The translations under genes and the position numbers were made by a program. Of a stretch of 64,000 nt of DNA, positions 44,371 to 57,359 are shown piece by piece; position 1 is the stretch's first letter; every line of letters starts with the position of its first letter. Source of the stretch: Epiperipatus broadwayi (lineage: Eukaryota > Onychophora > Udeonychophora > Euonychophora > Peripatidae); the NCBI GenBank assembly GCA_028023455.1, contig JAQFVV010012394.1, forward strand, positions 31,776,885 through 31,840,884, in the 5' to 3' direction. Under the pieces are notes generated by a model, which searched no databases, was not told where the DNA came from, and was given only the letters and a program-made list of their open reading frames with translations.

Positions 44371-46872
44371 TATTTATAGGATATTACAGCAAAATAAAGA
44401 AAAATGTGATTTTGTTAATATTTATGTTAAATTAATTTTACCCTGATAATATTTAAACGCTAATGATTACTTGTGCAAACAATTACCAACAGTTATATTA
44501 TAGAAAATTAATAGTTTAGAGATATTAAATAAATTATTTATATTTAATCGTTTGTTGTTATAAATTAGATTCAATAAAATATTCCTTTTGTTTCTACTTT
44601 ATATTTTCGGAAGTAATCAAGTCTCATTACTTGTTTTTAAAGCTAAATCTGATGGCAGACTATTGAAGTAATGAGAGAGATAATAAAGTTGAAAACATTT
44701 TTTGTTGTGAGTTTGATTTAGTTAGTTATAAGGTGTTATTTCAAAAGCTAGCCTATTATCATACCAACTGCCAGTAAAGTTGGAGACATAGCTGAGTAAC
44801 CTTCTTGTTCTGCATTTGCTTAATATAAAATTAAAATGTCACATTTCTGTAATGATGATCTACATGTATAGAATTTAAAGGGCATTTGAATTAGAAAACT
44901 TTAATATAAGATTTAAACAACTAACTTACTCATTCTCTGTCATTCCTAGTTATATACTATTTTAGTTTGAAGTATTGTTTCCTTATTTTCTGATTATTAT
45001 AATTGGACATTAGCAAAACGGAACCTTTCAATTTTGTTGTACCATTACAATTTGCCGACCAAATCTTTGGAATGTAATAAAGATTATATCATTATCATCC
45101 TATATTCCACTTTAATTTAGTTTCACCTGTGATGTGTATTTGTTAATAAAACTTTTTGCTTTATATTTTACCATTTCAATTTGGTGCAATTCATGGTGAG
45201 TATTGATTAAGTCGAATCTTGCCCACTCTGTACTATTACAATATACAAGATTAAAAACAACAGAGTGGAGAATTTAATTTATTAATGTTTTCTACAAATT
45301 TTGATTAAGTACATATAACTGATTTATCTCAGTCTAGATTTAAAATTAAGTAGAGTTCTAATTTTGATGTGAGGAGAAAAAATAAAATGTCAGGGAAGTG
45401 ATTTCGAGGGCCATTTATATCAAAAAGGAATAACGAATAGAAATGGGCAACATGAAAGCAACAGATATAAGATTTTGTTGACCACCTCTCGTAAAGGGAA
45501 AAGATGGAATAAAAAAGAATCTGTTGACATGGATTATACTATATTTGCATATTTAGGTAGTACTGTTCTACTATATATTCTACCTGCATGTGGATTGTCT
45601 ATCGACTGGATGGCATAATAGAAAAGAATCTATGAAAAAATAATCCATAAGAAAAAAATGTAAAATAATATATATTTATATTGTCCACTAATTGACACAA
45701 CATGGGTTTTAAGGCATATTAGGAGAGGGGGTAGAATAAAACTTTGTAAGGTGATATAAATAAGAAGAATTGTAAATAACTCCTAAATTCTATGTGGATT
45801 TATTGGCATTCTCTCCCCTCCCCAGATCAAACACGATTAAATAAAAATCTCATGAATGTTTCTTTTTAATATAAATTAGTCGTAAATAATGTAAAAAAGA
45901 AAAAAATATATATATTTTTATGTATGTTTGAGAAAAGCACTTTTCTTTTCCAAAATTATTTTTAAAAAAGTTGGAAGTCTTTGCAATGCATTACTTATAT
46001 TTTGTAATTAAAATAATTGATGATATTTGATATTGTAGAAAGAAAAGAAAGCAGAAAGTTCTAATAATTCACTTTGGAAAGCAAAAGTGAAAATCCAGTT
46101 CGAAATTGTAATTAATTAATCCTACTGAAATGAAAAGCATTAATTAATCAAAAGTAGCAAATAGTTATCTGAAGACATTGTTGAGATGGATTAAGAACTA
46201 AGAATACGCTTCCGAATTGAGAAAGTTAAAATTAAAGAAAATGTAACTCATTTTGTTATTTAATAAACAGAAAATGAGATAAAGTATAGAACTGATTCAT
46301 ACAAACTTTTTTTTTTACTTATTTCTTCATTAGTTCAGTTAACTGATATTAATCCAGAAGTGTGCATCAGAAGTAACAATTTGGCAAATAGGAAGTCTTA
46401 GTCAGTTTGAGAGTGACATTATTCTAGAAGTAAGCATTATATTCAACTTTTGAAATATAGATAACTGAATGACTAATTTGAAAATATCAATTATGTTGGA
46501 GTAGATGTCCCTAGGTACATTTGCTGCATAGAGTGCTTATAAAAATGTTACCTATCCTTCTAAGGTAATCCCAAAACTATGATAAAATGAACAAATATGT
46601 ATATACATAAAAAAAAAAAGCTGTTTTTATCCGCCTAAATTATTTTAAAAATTCATCAGAAATATTGTCAGAAAGTCACGAAAATGTAAGAAAGTCAACG
46701 GAGATGACCATCTAGAGAAGACCCGGTACTTATAAATTCTTCTAGAAGAGAGGAACAGTATTTAAAAAAAGGTTACCTAAAGATAAAATGTGCTTATGAT
46801 TAAAACTAGTTTTTTTAGTATTTAATGAACACTTTTGTAAGAAAAATTATATATGCTTTTCATTACTTTTTT
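44371..46872. other. AT-rich stretch without recognised features
   Basis: The part at 45360-45650 is more balanced in composition and not repeated in the window, but holds no long frame. The rest is low-information DNA. Confidence 0.5.
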
Positions 46873-46939
46873 TAAGGCTATAACCTTAAGACCATGCGCC
46901 TAAAAATTTTAGGCATGGTCTTAAGGTTATAGCCTTAAT
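46873..46939. repeat. Near-perfect 67-base hairpin
   Basis: The left arm 'aaggctataaccttaagacc' continuing 'atgcgccta' pairs with the right arm 'taggcatggtcttaaggtta' continuing 'tagcctt'. There is one extra base in the stem and an AT-only loop of about 8 bases. It is bounded by a T run on the left and TA-rich DNA on the right. It could be a tiny inverted-repeat element or a small-RNA-like hairpin. Confidence 0.9.
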
Positions 46940-47639
46940 ATATATTACTTTATGTAACAAGTAACAAGTAAGCGCTTTACAAATTTAATTATTATTTTTT
47001 TTATTAATTGTATGTGCTTTAGCATGTTGTATATATATATGCTGTTTTTCATGATTCTCCTGGTATTTTTGTTAAAAATATTAACAACATAAATTGTTTT
47101 CTGTTTGAAAATAATAATTACTCCTATTATGTTATAATGAAAGTTACCTGATTAATATTTGAAATTAACTTAATTAGTATACAAATTATTATTAGTATTA
47201 AGATAATGGGGATTTAATACTGATAATGTTATGAAATTCGATATTAAAATTTTATAATTTTTTTCCCCCTTTTTTTACATAGTACACTTTTTAATAAAAA
47301 CTGGTGAGGTTGTTTATTTGCTCCAACACTAATTTCAATCCTTATCATAGTAATCTTTGGAATTATTTATTTGCAGCTTAATCAAACAGAGATCGAAAAT
47401 GATAGAATTTTTCATCTTAATCACTCAAAAATGAAAACAAGATGATTTTCTTTTGGATTTAGGAATTACAGTATGCTGTGTTATTTTTGCCAGTTCAAAA
47501 GACAATTTACAGCCTATTCTTAAAGTTTTTAATTAACCACATAAAAACTAGTTTATTAATTATTGTCCAAAAAAAATCAAATTATTATTCAGTGATAGAA
47601 TAAAAATCTTCAGCAACTTTTGACTTAGATGTTTATCAA
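46940..47639. other. AT-rich stretch without recognised features
   Basis: Nothing recognised. Confidence 0.5.
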
Positions 47640-48240
47640 TTTGAGAATGTAAACCAGTTTAAATACTTTGGTAGTTTTGTGAAATGAAAAATCGACTTAG
47701 ATGATGAGGTCCAACACAGACTCCAATCTGCTGCTTTTAACAAGTTAAAAGATAAAATATGTCATCATAGAGAAATATCTATTGCAACTAAATTAACTCT
47801 ATATAGAACTGTTGTTTTACATAATTTATTGTATGGAAGTGAGACCTGGTCTTTATCAATGTAATGTAAAACCATTAGCAAAATTTCATTTAAAAATCCA
47901 CCTTTAATTTTAAAAATACAATAGCAAGATTATAAAACCTGTTAATATGTTCTTTAGCTTGCTGGAAATTATACTATTCAGCCCACTATGGTAAATCACA
48001 CCTTTATTGGATTGAATATGTAAAATGAATGAATAATTGATGACTTTCTAAAAGAGCATTTTTGCTAAAATTCCTTGCATTCTCTAAAAAAATGTATTAT
48101 CATCTTATACATATGCATATAAAGCTTTAATTAGATCGAAAATTGGAAAATGCTCGGAAATTGAGCTAAAAGATTTTATCTAAGTAGAAACGTTAAAACA
48201 CAGAATAAATAAATTCTAATCTCAAAAACGTTATATAACA
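47640..48240 (+). pseudogene. LINE fragment, post-RT C-terminal region
   Basis: The start 'gagaatgtaaaccagtttaa' is homologous to 'gagaatgtaaactaatttaa' at 19346, and both read F-K-Y-F-G-S-F. The segment continues with an LYRTVVLHNLLYGSETW block at 47805-47850, then pieces of an H-x-W-I-x-x-V-K block (48000-48025) and an ENARKLS block near 48150. This is the region after the RT palm. Frameshifts and a deletion remove most of the middle. It belongs to the ATT-tailed LINE family, but no ATT tail is seen here. Confidence 0.7.
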
Positions 48241-48404
48241 AAATAAAAGAATATAAAACCATCCTGTTCAAATGCATAAGGAATCGATTTTTTTTTCGTT
48301 TTTCAAATATTAATAAAGTAAATTAAAAAAATTATGTTTTGAGAAATACAAAGTTTTTATTAAAAATCAAATATATATATATTGCATATTATATAATATA
48401 TATT

Positions 48405-48700
48405 ATATTATAAATGGGTAAGAGAACAAACAGATGTTACTGACATAACTGAAAAAATTAAGAGACCAAAGTGGATTTGGGGGTTAGAAGAGAGAGTAAT
48501 AGATGGACAATTGAAATCTTAAACTGGATTCCAAGGGATTGTAAAAGACCTAGCAAGAGCCCACTTGTGACATGGATAGTAAAAGAAATATGCTGGGAAG
48601 ATGTGGAGAAGAGAGACTAGATATCAGAGAATATAGATTAAACTTGGAGATACCTCCATCCTGCAATGGATTGATAAAGGTTGAAAATGATGATATTATT
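48405..48700 (+). pseudogene. RTE-like LINE 3' end
   Basis: Plus-strand pieces read MGKRTNRCY-like, then 'aaattaagagaccaaagtgg' and 'attgaaatcttaaactggat'. 'ccaagggattgtaaaagacc' and 'ctccatcctgcaatggattg' follow, matching the copy at 41430-41755. There is a simple tail 'aaaatgatgatattatt'. Stops interrupt the frame. Confidence 0.75.
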
Positions 48701-48854
48701 TAATAATTAATTTTACTGATTTAACATCTCAATTTTTTCCATTCATGCACAAAATTTTATATTTTATTTAAACCATATTGCCATTTTTAGACTTCAAAGG
48801 TATGATAAATAAAATGATTAATAGAATGGCTTTATTGTTTAGGAATTCAAAAAA

Positions 48855-48945
48855 GGTTACATAGCTGGAAGTGCCAGCAGTAGAATCGATCTGAATACTC
48901 GACCTCTAGCCCGGTGCTTAACTATACAGGTCAAACGTGAGAAAT
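48855..48945 (-). mobile_element. SINE S2, tRNA-derived, reverse copy
   Basis: The minus strand reads 'gtatagttaagcaccgggct', then 'agaggtcgagtattcagatc' and 'gattctactgctggcacttc', which gives an A-box-like and a B-box-like region at tRNA spacing. The body matches S2 at 33345 and 51700. Confidence 0.6.
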
Positions 48946-49234
48946 AATAAAAAGTACATGATGCTGTATATTAATAATAAAATATATATAATTAATTTTG
49001 AACACAAAAAAAATAGTTTCTATCTTACATTAGATATAATAATTGTTGAGGTAAAATGGATAAAGATTTAAACATTTGTATATTTTATAAAAGACAATAA
49101 ATGTACAACATCTTGTAAATTTATATAATATAGATAAACTACCACTAATCTGAATATCTATAATAATTATCTGAATAAAATTACAAAATAAGGTTTGTTC
49201 AATTACTACTATATAAAAATTATGTGTTAAAATA

Positions 49235-49440
49235 TTTGAATCTTAAACTTGATTCCAAGAGATTGTAAAAAAACTAAAAAAAAGACCATATGTGAGCTGG
49301 ATGGATGAAATAAGGAAATGTGCTAGATTGATGTGGAGAAGAGAAGGTAGAGCTCAGAAAAGATGAAGTGAACTTGGAGGACTTCGTCCTTTAATGGATT
49401 GATAATGGTTGAATGTGATGATGATGATGATGATGATGAC
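49235..49440 (+). pseudogene. RTE-like LINE 3' end with (GAT)n tail
   Basis: 'cttgattccaagagattgt', 'gagctggatggatgaaataa', 'gatgtggagaagagaaggt' and 'aatggattgataatggttg' match the family 3' end. The tail is about 7 GATGAT-type triplets (49416-49439). The frame is broken. Confidence 0.8.
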
Positions 49441-51159
49441 TATAAGCGTATTTTATATTGAAAAGTGTTTATCATAATTAATGCTTAAAATTTTTACAAT
49501 ATATACAAAGAACTTCAATATGTCCAAACTGTAGATATTAGAATTAATAATATTCATTCAAATTTTTAGCAGAATTTGGAATTGTGAGGAGGGACAAAAA
49601 ATATTTTGAAATTCCAAAAAATTCACAATTCAGAAGAAAGTTGGAACAAGGTATTTTATTTTTGGTATTTTATGGAGACGTGTGTGGGGATAAAAACAAA
49701 GATTTTTATACAGTAAAGACTTATATATATCAGCAAACATACGTTTTAACAATAACTATTATATTTTAATAAACTGATATTTTTAATTCAAGTCAGAAAA
49801 CTTTGAAATGCACGTAAAATCATAATAAATTTTATATTCCGTTTTATTTCTATAACTTAATTTTCTTGTTTGCAAGTAATGCAGGCAGGAAATTAAATTT
49901 ATTCCTTGAATAACGATTAAGTGCATTTTATCTCGAGTTTTGTACACAATCAACTACATCTAGGTAATATTTTTGAAATAAACATTATATTTAAATTTCT
50001 GATTAGCTTTTGAAAAGAATGAATCATTTCTATTTAAAATGTTAATAGGAAAATAGTAACAAAATATTATTTTCTTTTTTTAATAAATAAATTACCATTA
50101 AAACTCATTTGACTGTTTTAACAACCATTTGTGAAGCAGCAATATATATATATATTATTGATACCAACAAACATCACATGATTTCTACCTGCATATTGCT
50201 TTTGACTAATCCATTCTCAGCTGCACATTATTATTGAGATATTGTGATGATATTGTTTTGTTACAGATTTAAATCACTCTTTCATGGTTATCTTTAGTGT
50301 TATTTTGTCAGTTTTGGAATCATTTGACATTAAAAGCTGCAATTAGAATAATTTTCATTTATTAATTCAAAAATAATTCACTAGGTGTCAGTATTAGTAT
50401 AAGAAATTTTTTTGGCAAAAAGCCAACAGCCAGCCTACAACATTGTTGACTTATATTTTCTAGTTCTCTCCACATGAGGCCGCTTACAAGAGCTTTAACT
50501 GTATTCATTCATTTATTAGATTTTGAAAATGAAAATATTTTCTATAGTTTGTTTATAATTTACAATTTATTTTTCATAATATATTAGCATATTATTTATA
50601 TTTTTAGAAGTATTATGTGATTAGATTCAGATTTTTATTAAAAATATTTACTTTTAGGAAAAGTCAATAATATATGGCTTCAAATTATGATTGGCTGATA
50701 AAGAATCTTTTCATATTCACTGCAGCAGATTTCTTTTTATCATTTTTAAAAAATTATAAATTGTATTTCAACTGATAAATAGAATTTTATTAGCTGTAAG
50801 TAATCCAAACAATAATTCATTCATACAGCCTTTACAGACTAATTAATTAATTTAATACTACTATGAATAATGTGGTAATCAGCCAATGCAAAAAAGTTAC
50901 TATTTTTTTATAAACTCACTATATATTTTCATTTAATTTTTTCTCTCTATATTTTCAAAGTTGAAATGATATTTTTAAAAATAATTTTCATTTGCAAACA
51001 TATATTTCTAAAAAATAATTTAAAAGTTCTGAAAATATAGTAAAGAATGTAAGTAAATTTGATCAAGTAAAAAGTTATAGACTTAATCCAATCTGCCACT
51101 AGGGATTCTAAAAAAACAAATACAAATAACTAAAGAGAAAATAGAAAATTTGTCCTATT
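49441..51159. other. AT-rich stretch without recognised features
   Basis: No sustained frame or repeat was recognised. Confidence 0.5.
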
Positions 51160-51345
51160 CCAGCTCTGCCATCTGGTGTAAGCTTGAGTAATCAATAAAT
51201 ATTAGTTAGTAACACTTAATGAATCTCTACCCAGTGCTATTTTATTTATATTATGAGATTAGTTTCTAAGTTCCCTCAGTTGTGAGTTTGTATCTGGATT
51301 TATTATGCCTGGACTTTTAGGATCTAATAAACATGAATACTGATT
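51160..51345 (+). repeat. Highly diverged family A copy
   Basis: In order, 'gcttgagtaatcaataaata', 'tctacccagtgctat', 'agattagtttctaagttc' and 'cttttaggatctaata' line up with family A landmarks at the expected spacing, but most intervening bases differ. Confidence 0.45.
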
Positions 51346-51699
51346 TTATCAAGTGCTAACATATTATATCTACTGATTACTTAGGTTTATACAATATTGT
51401 AGAACTATGACAGAAGTAGATTTGTTATGAACATTTATATACTTATTTAATTTATGCAAATCTTGCATTACAAAGTAATTTTGATACCCCAATCATATGG
51501 TATATTTAACAATTAATACATACTTATGAGAATATTCCTATCTTTATATCTTTTGATAAAGACATAAATGAATAAAGGTACTTATTTACCAAACTATTTG
51601 CTTATTTATTTAAAAAATAAATATTTTTTTATAGATTTATTTTTATTTAGAACTTGACTGATACATTATCAATAATGTTTTATTGAGTTACATAAATAA
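51346..51699. other. AT-rich stretch without recognised features
   Basis: Nothing recognised. Confidence 0.5.
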
Positions 51700-51800
51700 C
51701 AAGATTTAGTGCAGTAGTAACATGTTAGACTGTTGAGCATAAGGTTTTTCAGATTGGTTCTACTTCTAGTACTTGCAGCATTTGGACTTCTTATCACCTC
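51700..51800 (+). mobile_element. SINE S2, tRNA-derived
   Basis: 'tagtgcagtagtaacatgtt' serves as an A-box region, 'gttgagcataagg' as an anticodon arm and 'gattggttctacttctagta' as a B-box region. 'cttgcagcatttggacttct' matches the bodies of the other S2 copies. Confidence 0.6.
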
Positions 51801-52619
51801 CTGAAAAATTAAGCTATTTTATTATTTTTTCTTCACACAAAAACACTCATTAAGTTGCAAGGTAAATAATTAGAAATATTATTCAGTAAAACTTTACTGT
51901 TATTGAAAATTAAAAATATATCTTATTTATTAATACAAATCATCTAGATATGCTTTTAAAGAAAAGAATAAATGTCACTGATTGTATTTTTAAATACTGA
52001 ATAAAAGCATTAAGTGACATAATAACAGGAATAGATTTGACATCTATTTCAAAAACAATGTGCTGCATGTCACCATACATAGACTCAATTATTTTAGGTG
52101 GAGTTAAGATGTATTTCTCTTTATCTACTACTATTCAAAAATGTCAAACTAAACTCTAAACAATTTTTAAATTAATATACAAACAAAATGAAAGACAGAA
52201 TTTAATTTCTGCAAATTACATAACTTGACATTTTTTACATAGATTCTAATGTTTATGCTTGCAACGATATTTATATCTTAAAATTCATATACAAATGCTT
52301 CAGATAAAAAATAACTACTTTTGCAGCAGATTTGTTATGTCTATGATATAGTTGTTTTGACTATTGTATTATTACTTTAGTCTATATATATAACATATAA
52401 TGATTCCCAAGCCATACCAATTGGTATAATTGCTCAGAAATTTACCCCCAAAAAATTAAAGTCATCCTTCTCTATTTGTCTAAAAATATAAATAAGCATG
52501 TATATATACTGGTTATGTATAAAATAATGTTATTAATTAAAAATATATTACATGTAGTAGTTTAACATCATAACAACAGTAAAAAAAATAAACAGTTATA
52601 ATATATAATTTATATAGAA
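51801..52619. other. AT-rich stretch without recognised features
   Basis: Nothing recognised. Confidence 0.5.
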
Positions 52620-53300
52620 GTTATCATCATCATCACCAACCATTATTAATCCACTGCAAGATGAAGGTCTCTCCAAGTTCAATCCATCTTCTCCATTCTT
52701 TAGCTTCTCTTCTCCACATCACCCCTGCACACTTTCTTATTTCATCCATCCATCTCACATGTGATCTATTTCTAGGTCTTTTACAATCTCTTGGAATCCA
52801 GTTTAAGATTTCAATTGTCTATCTATTATCATCTCTTCTAGCAATATGTCCAACCCAACTCCACTTCAGTCTTTGAATTTTTTCAATGGTGTCACTAACA
52901 TTTGTTTTATCTCTTACCCATATATTGCACTTTCAATCTCTTCTTGTAACTCCCAACATGCATCTCTCCATACTGTTTTGAATGGTCTGAAGTCTCTGTA
53001 TTGCTCTCTTCTATTAAGTGTTCAAGTCTCGGATTTATAAGTAAAAACTGATAAAACACATTTATTAAAAACCTTTCTTTTCAAACACATAGGCATATTT
53101 CCTTTTAATATTATGTTATTTCTACAAAAAGCACTCCAACCAAGTTTAATTCTATGATTAATTTCATCCATTATGTTTCCATCTGTATTAATAATCTGAT
53201 TAAGGTATTTGTAGTTGTTAATTTTTTCTAATTCATCATAATCTTTATTTTCATATTTTGAGAAAGTCCATTGAACATTACTTTAGTCTTTCTACTATAT
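52620..53300 (-). pseudogene. RTE-like LINE, post-RT and C-terminal part
   Basis: This is a longer copy of the family seen at 41430-41755. On the minus strand, beginning near 53290, it reads SNVQWTFSKYENKDYDELEK, then NNYKYLNQIINTDGNI (the KYLG-like block), HRIKLGWSAFCRNN, SVFTYKSETWTLNRREQYR, and then the conserved C-terminus in another frame. The tail is ATG/ATC triplets at 52622-52636. Frameshifts occur near 52880 and 52960. The RT palm lies upstream of the truncation and is missing. The block order confirms that the short 3' copies elsewhere come from one RTE-like polyprotein. Confidence 0.8.
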
Positions 53301-53744
53301 AAAATAAAATTGTTATCGAATGAACAATGGTGTCAAAAAAAAAAGATGTCACTTTTCAGGAACTGTGTAAACCAGTATTATCAGATTGTCTATTTATTAT
53401 AGAAACTTTAATAATACTGATTTCCATTAATTTTTTGAAAAATCATACATCAGGATTTTTTTTTGTTTTGCATAAATTCATTCAATAGTGAATACGATTT
53501 AAGTAAGAAAATTTCTACATTATTAATGTTTATTTTCTATCCTAATAATTTAAAACTATTATGTATACTTTTTTTTTTTTTAAAAAAAAAAAGTAATCAT
53601 GCTTAATATATAACAAAAATTTTACTCTTAAAAAGTTTAAAAATTCATTTTTGTTTATTTGTCATAAATATATTAAATAACCTCAATACTACCATATATT
53701 CTTTTAATAAATTCATATAAATAAAGATACAATAAAAGACATAT
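53301..53744. other. AT-rich stretch without recognised features
   Basis: A T run meets an A run at 53569-53592, making a T(n)A(n) inverted pair. Nothing else was recognised. Confidence 0.5.
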
Positions 53745-53925
53745 GACACCCAAGATGCATTTTGTGCTGAACTAGAACTCATCAGTTGATCCAGGTCACA
53801 ATTCTCATATATATATATATCCATTATATGAAAAATATTTATTTATGTTAAATAATTACATTTTGAATTACAAGTGTCAAACTAACTGATGATTATTACT
53901 AATCATTTTCTAAACTAGAGAAAGA
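53745..53925 (-). repeat. Family B repeat, partial reverse copy
   Basis: The plus strand shows 'gatgcattttgtgctgaact', 'actcatcagttgatccaggt' and 'cacaattctcatatat', the reverse complement of the B core, followed by an 'acaagtgtcaaactaa' block. Confidence 0.6.
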
Positions 53926-54775
53926 GAAATGTGAATAACTCCATGTGTGCTTAATAAAAGAAATCAGATACATTAATCTTTAATTAAGTTTTAAAGTTTA
54001 TATTTGTGTTAGAGACAATCTCTACTAAATGATTAGTAATAATTATTACTATATTTATTTATCTTCTTATATTGTAAGTCATTAAAAACATAATATTAGT
54101 GCAACAGATTAAATAGTTCAATTCAGGTGTTAATATTGTTATTTTAGAATCATATAAAAGTTTATAAGTAAATAGAAAAATATTTCTATAATATGATAAA
54201 CAAATTTTTACATAATACACCATTGTATGGTCCATTGTTTCTGTAAGGGTCAACTTTTTCCATAGATTAAAGTGAAAATTCCAGTAATATTGCAACTTTA
54301 TTCAAGCCATTCGTGCATTTTTCTTTTCCCCAGTTGCCCAGATAATTTTTGGGGGTCCTTTTTTGTCTCCTCCTTAGAGAGTTGACTAGTTACCTTTTTA
54401 TTTTATATTAATATTGGTTTAAATAAAGATAAAATTTGAAACACATTTTTATTTTAAACAAAAATATTAGCTGTTTCTTTTAGCAAAATAAATTTTTAAA
54501 ATTGTTGTGTACTTTATTGATAATTTTTCATGCACAGCCACACACCTGTTCTTCCTCTCTTATAAAGCCAACCCCAATTGATCATCTGACTACTGAAATA
54601 AATCATCCAATAAAATGATTTTCAATCACTAAGTTTGAAAGTTCTATTTTTAGATATAATTACAGAATGACAGAAAGAAAGAAAAATAAAATATTCCAAA
54701 AATAGCAATTTAACTTATTTAAACTTGTAATAAATATTTTTAATATAGTTATTTAATAAACTAAATATTATTAAA
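53926..54775. other. Stretch without recognised features
   Basis: A small non-repetitive patch at 54295-54400 and 54530-54600 has no recognised identity. Confidence 0.45.
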
Positions 54776-55625
54776 ATAAACATTAATAATCAAAAAGCAT
54801 GTCATATATAACTGACCTTACTTTTATAAGCTTGTATTTACAAAAATGTAATGCAGAGAGCATACCAATAGCTCAAACAAGCTCTTAATTCATAAGTGCA
54901 GTATGAGAAAATATTTAAAATCTCTATCCTGAACCTTTGCATCTCCAGACCAATTGGTTTCGAGCTTATGGCTCATGTCAGTGGAGAGCTAGAATATTCG
55001 GACACTAAATCTAAAATATCAACTCAAAACTCAGCACTTGTTTCATACGTAATATTCAAGTAGAAACTCTGAAATTTTTGGACATGAAAATGTTTTTAAA
55101 TCTAGCTATTTAACTTAAATAGCTGTATGGGACTGAACTAAATTCAGATCTACCATATTTTAATTGCCTCAGCATAGCCAAAGTCTTAAAGGTAAAATTA
55201 TAATAATCAAAAAAGCAAGTCATATATAATGTGACATTACTTTTATAAGCTTGTATTTACAAAAATGTAATACAAAGAGCATACCAATAGCTCAAACAGG
55301 CTTTTAATTGATAAATGCAGTATGAGAAAATATTTAAAATCTCTAACCAGAACCTTCCCATCTCCAAACCAACTGGTTTCGAACTTATGGCTCACATCAG
55401 TGGAGAGCTAGAATATTCAGACACTAGATCTAAAATATCAACTCAAAACCCAGCACTTATTTCATACAATATTTAAGTAGAAACTCTGAAATTTTCAGAC
55501 ATGAAAATGTCTTTAAATTCAGCTATCTAACTTAAATAGCTATATGGGACTGAACTAAATTCAGATCTACCATATTTTAATAGCCTCAGTATAGCAAAAC
55601 CTTAAAGATAAAATTATAATAAACA
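54776..55625 (+). repeat. Family C repeat, two full units in tandem
   Basis: Two copies of about 418 bases (marker 'gtcatatata' at 54801 and 55219) each hold the head ('aagcttgtatttacaaaaat', 'agctcaaacaagc') and the body ('aaccaattggtttcgagctt', 'gacactaaatctaaaatatc', 'agctatttaacttaaatagc'). They are about 93% alike by eye. Unlike the array at 31985-33000, the whole unit with its head is duplicated here. Confidence 0.9.
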
Positions 55626-56194
55626 TTAAACATTGCATGAAATAAATTAGTTCACATATCTATTTAGTATTTATTAAATACAGGTTAATTCTTTAATATT
55701 TTTTCCTTAAATTAATAATTATAATTAGCAAATTAGATATTGCAAAATAACATACATGCAAGCACAGACAAACACATATATCTCTAGATCTGCTTTAATT
55801 GGATAACTTTGCCTTATTTAATATTATCTAATGATTTATTTAAAATATTTTAAGCCAACTAATTTTATAAATTTAATTAATAACTATTAAAATTTAGATT
55901 TGTTTACATTAAAAACTGCTTTATTTTAATAAATATTGGTACATTATTTATACTTTAAACAACATGATTAATAAAATTTATACTTATAACAGGCTATTAA
56001 TATGTACTTGAAGTATCATTTAATGTATTAATAACATTATATAAGGTATTTTTAAGTACAATTGCTGTAGTTTTAGTTTTAAAGGTTTACAAAGAATATT
56101 ACTGAATTTAAATTTAAAATTTTTTATACATGTCTTCATCACTTGTTCAGTATTAATTACAAAGTTTTATATTTATATTTTCTTTGTATATAAA
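55626..56194. other. AT-rich stretch without recognised features
   Basis: Nothing recognised. Confidence 0.5.
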
Positions 56195-57235
56195 TATAAT
56201 AAAAATTATTAATATACTTCCATTAAGTGGTTTGTGTCAAAGTTGTGAGAGCAATAAATTCAATATTTATCATTTAAACTGAAGTAATTTGGCTATCTAT
56301 ATATACTGAAGAATGATAATGGTATGTGTAAGAGATTGTGATGGGGCAACTGATGAGTACTGGTTGAGCATGAAATGTACATTTTGGGGATCATAATATA
56401 CTTCACATGTTTGGGTCATTCATTTGATTATGATTACATAGGTGTTAAAAGGAGATAGAACCCAGTCCCTACATTGCATGAGAGTGATGTAGTAAAAACT
56501 ACATTACACAAATATTATTCATTAAGTGAATAATTAATGGCAAATAAAAAATATTAATGTGCTTTCATTAAGTGGTTTGTGTCAAAGATGTGAGGATAGT
56601 AAATTTGACACATCAAGTAAATTGTGATAATTGGCTACATATGTATATACACTGATCAATGATAAAGTTATATGTAAGAGATTGAGATCTGGCCAACTGT
56701 TGAGTACTGTTTTAGCATGAAATGTGTATCTTGGAGATATATCTTTTTTACAATGTCTTTCATCATATGTTTATGATTATACCCCTCCACAAGATGTTAA
56801 AAGTGCATAGAAACCAGCCCCTACCTTGCTTGAGAGGGGGTAGTGAAAGTTAAACTACAGAAATGATATTCATTAAGTGGATGATTTCCAATCTAATGAA
56901 TGACTAATAAAATTATTAATATCTGGGCTAGGAATGAAGCATAATCTCTAGCTTAATAAAAGATTAGTGATAATTATTAAGATATTTATCTGAAATCAAT
57001 ATTGTCAAAGTTATGAATATAGAAAATTTGACTTGCAAATCAAAATTGTAATAATTTATTATTAATAAACACTGAACAAATGATAAAGACATGTGTATTA
57101 AGCTATGACCTGGCTTAAATGGAGACTTCTGGTTCAACATGAAATGAATCTTGGGGTCCACTTATCTTTCTTCAGATCTCTTTATTCATATATCTCAATA
57201 ATGTGTGATGGAGTGGAAGGTTTAAGTATATCTAA
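56195..57235 (+). repeat. Family B tandem array of three units
   Basis: Unit starts are marked by 'cattaagtggtttgtgtcaa' at about 56221 and 56569, and by a diverged 'gatatttatctgaaatcaa' at about 56980. Each contains a 'gatgagtactggtt'-like core, a 'gttaaaag' block and a 'ttcatta' end. The third unit is shorter and ends in the B'-like block near 57180. The elements face the same way, with 'taattattaa' type linkers. Confidence 0.8.
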
Positions 57236-57359
57236 AAACGGATATTGTGCATGACAAAAGACAAATGTAATTGGATATTCCATATGTTTATGTTTAAGTA
57301 TAAAAATAACTCCAACCGATATATTAATTTTAAACTGAATCTCAAGCTTAGTAAAAGAT

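Noticed and set aside
54059-54295. 78-codon minus-strand frame
   Set aside because: No motif, no similarity to recognised families, and composition expected by chance in AT-rich DNA.
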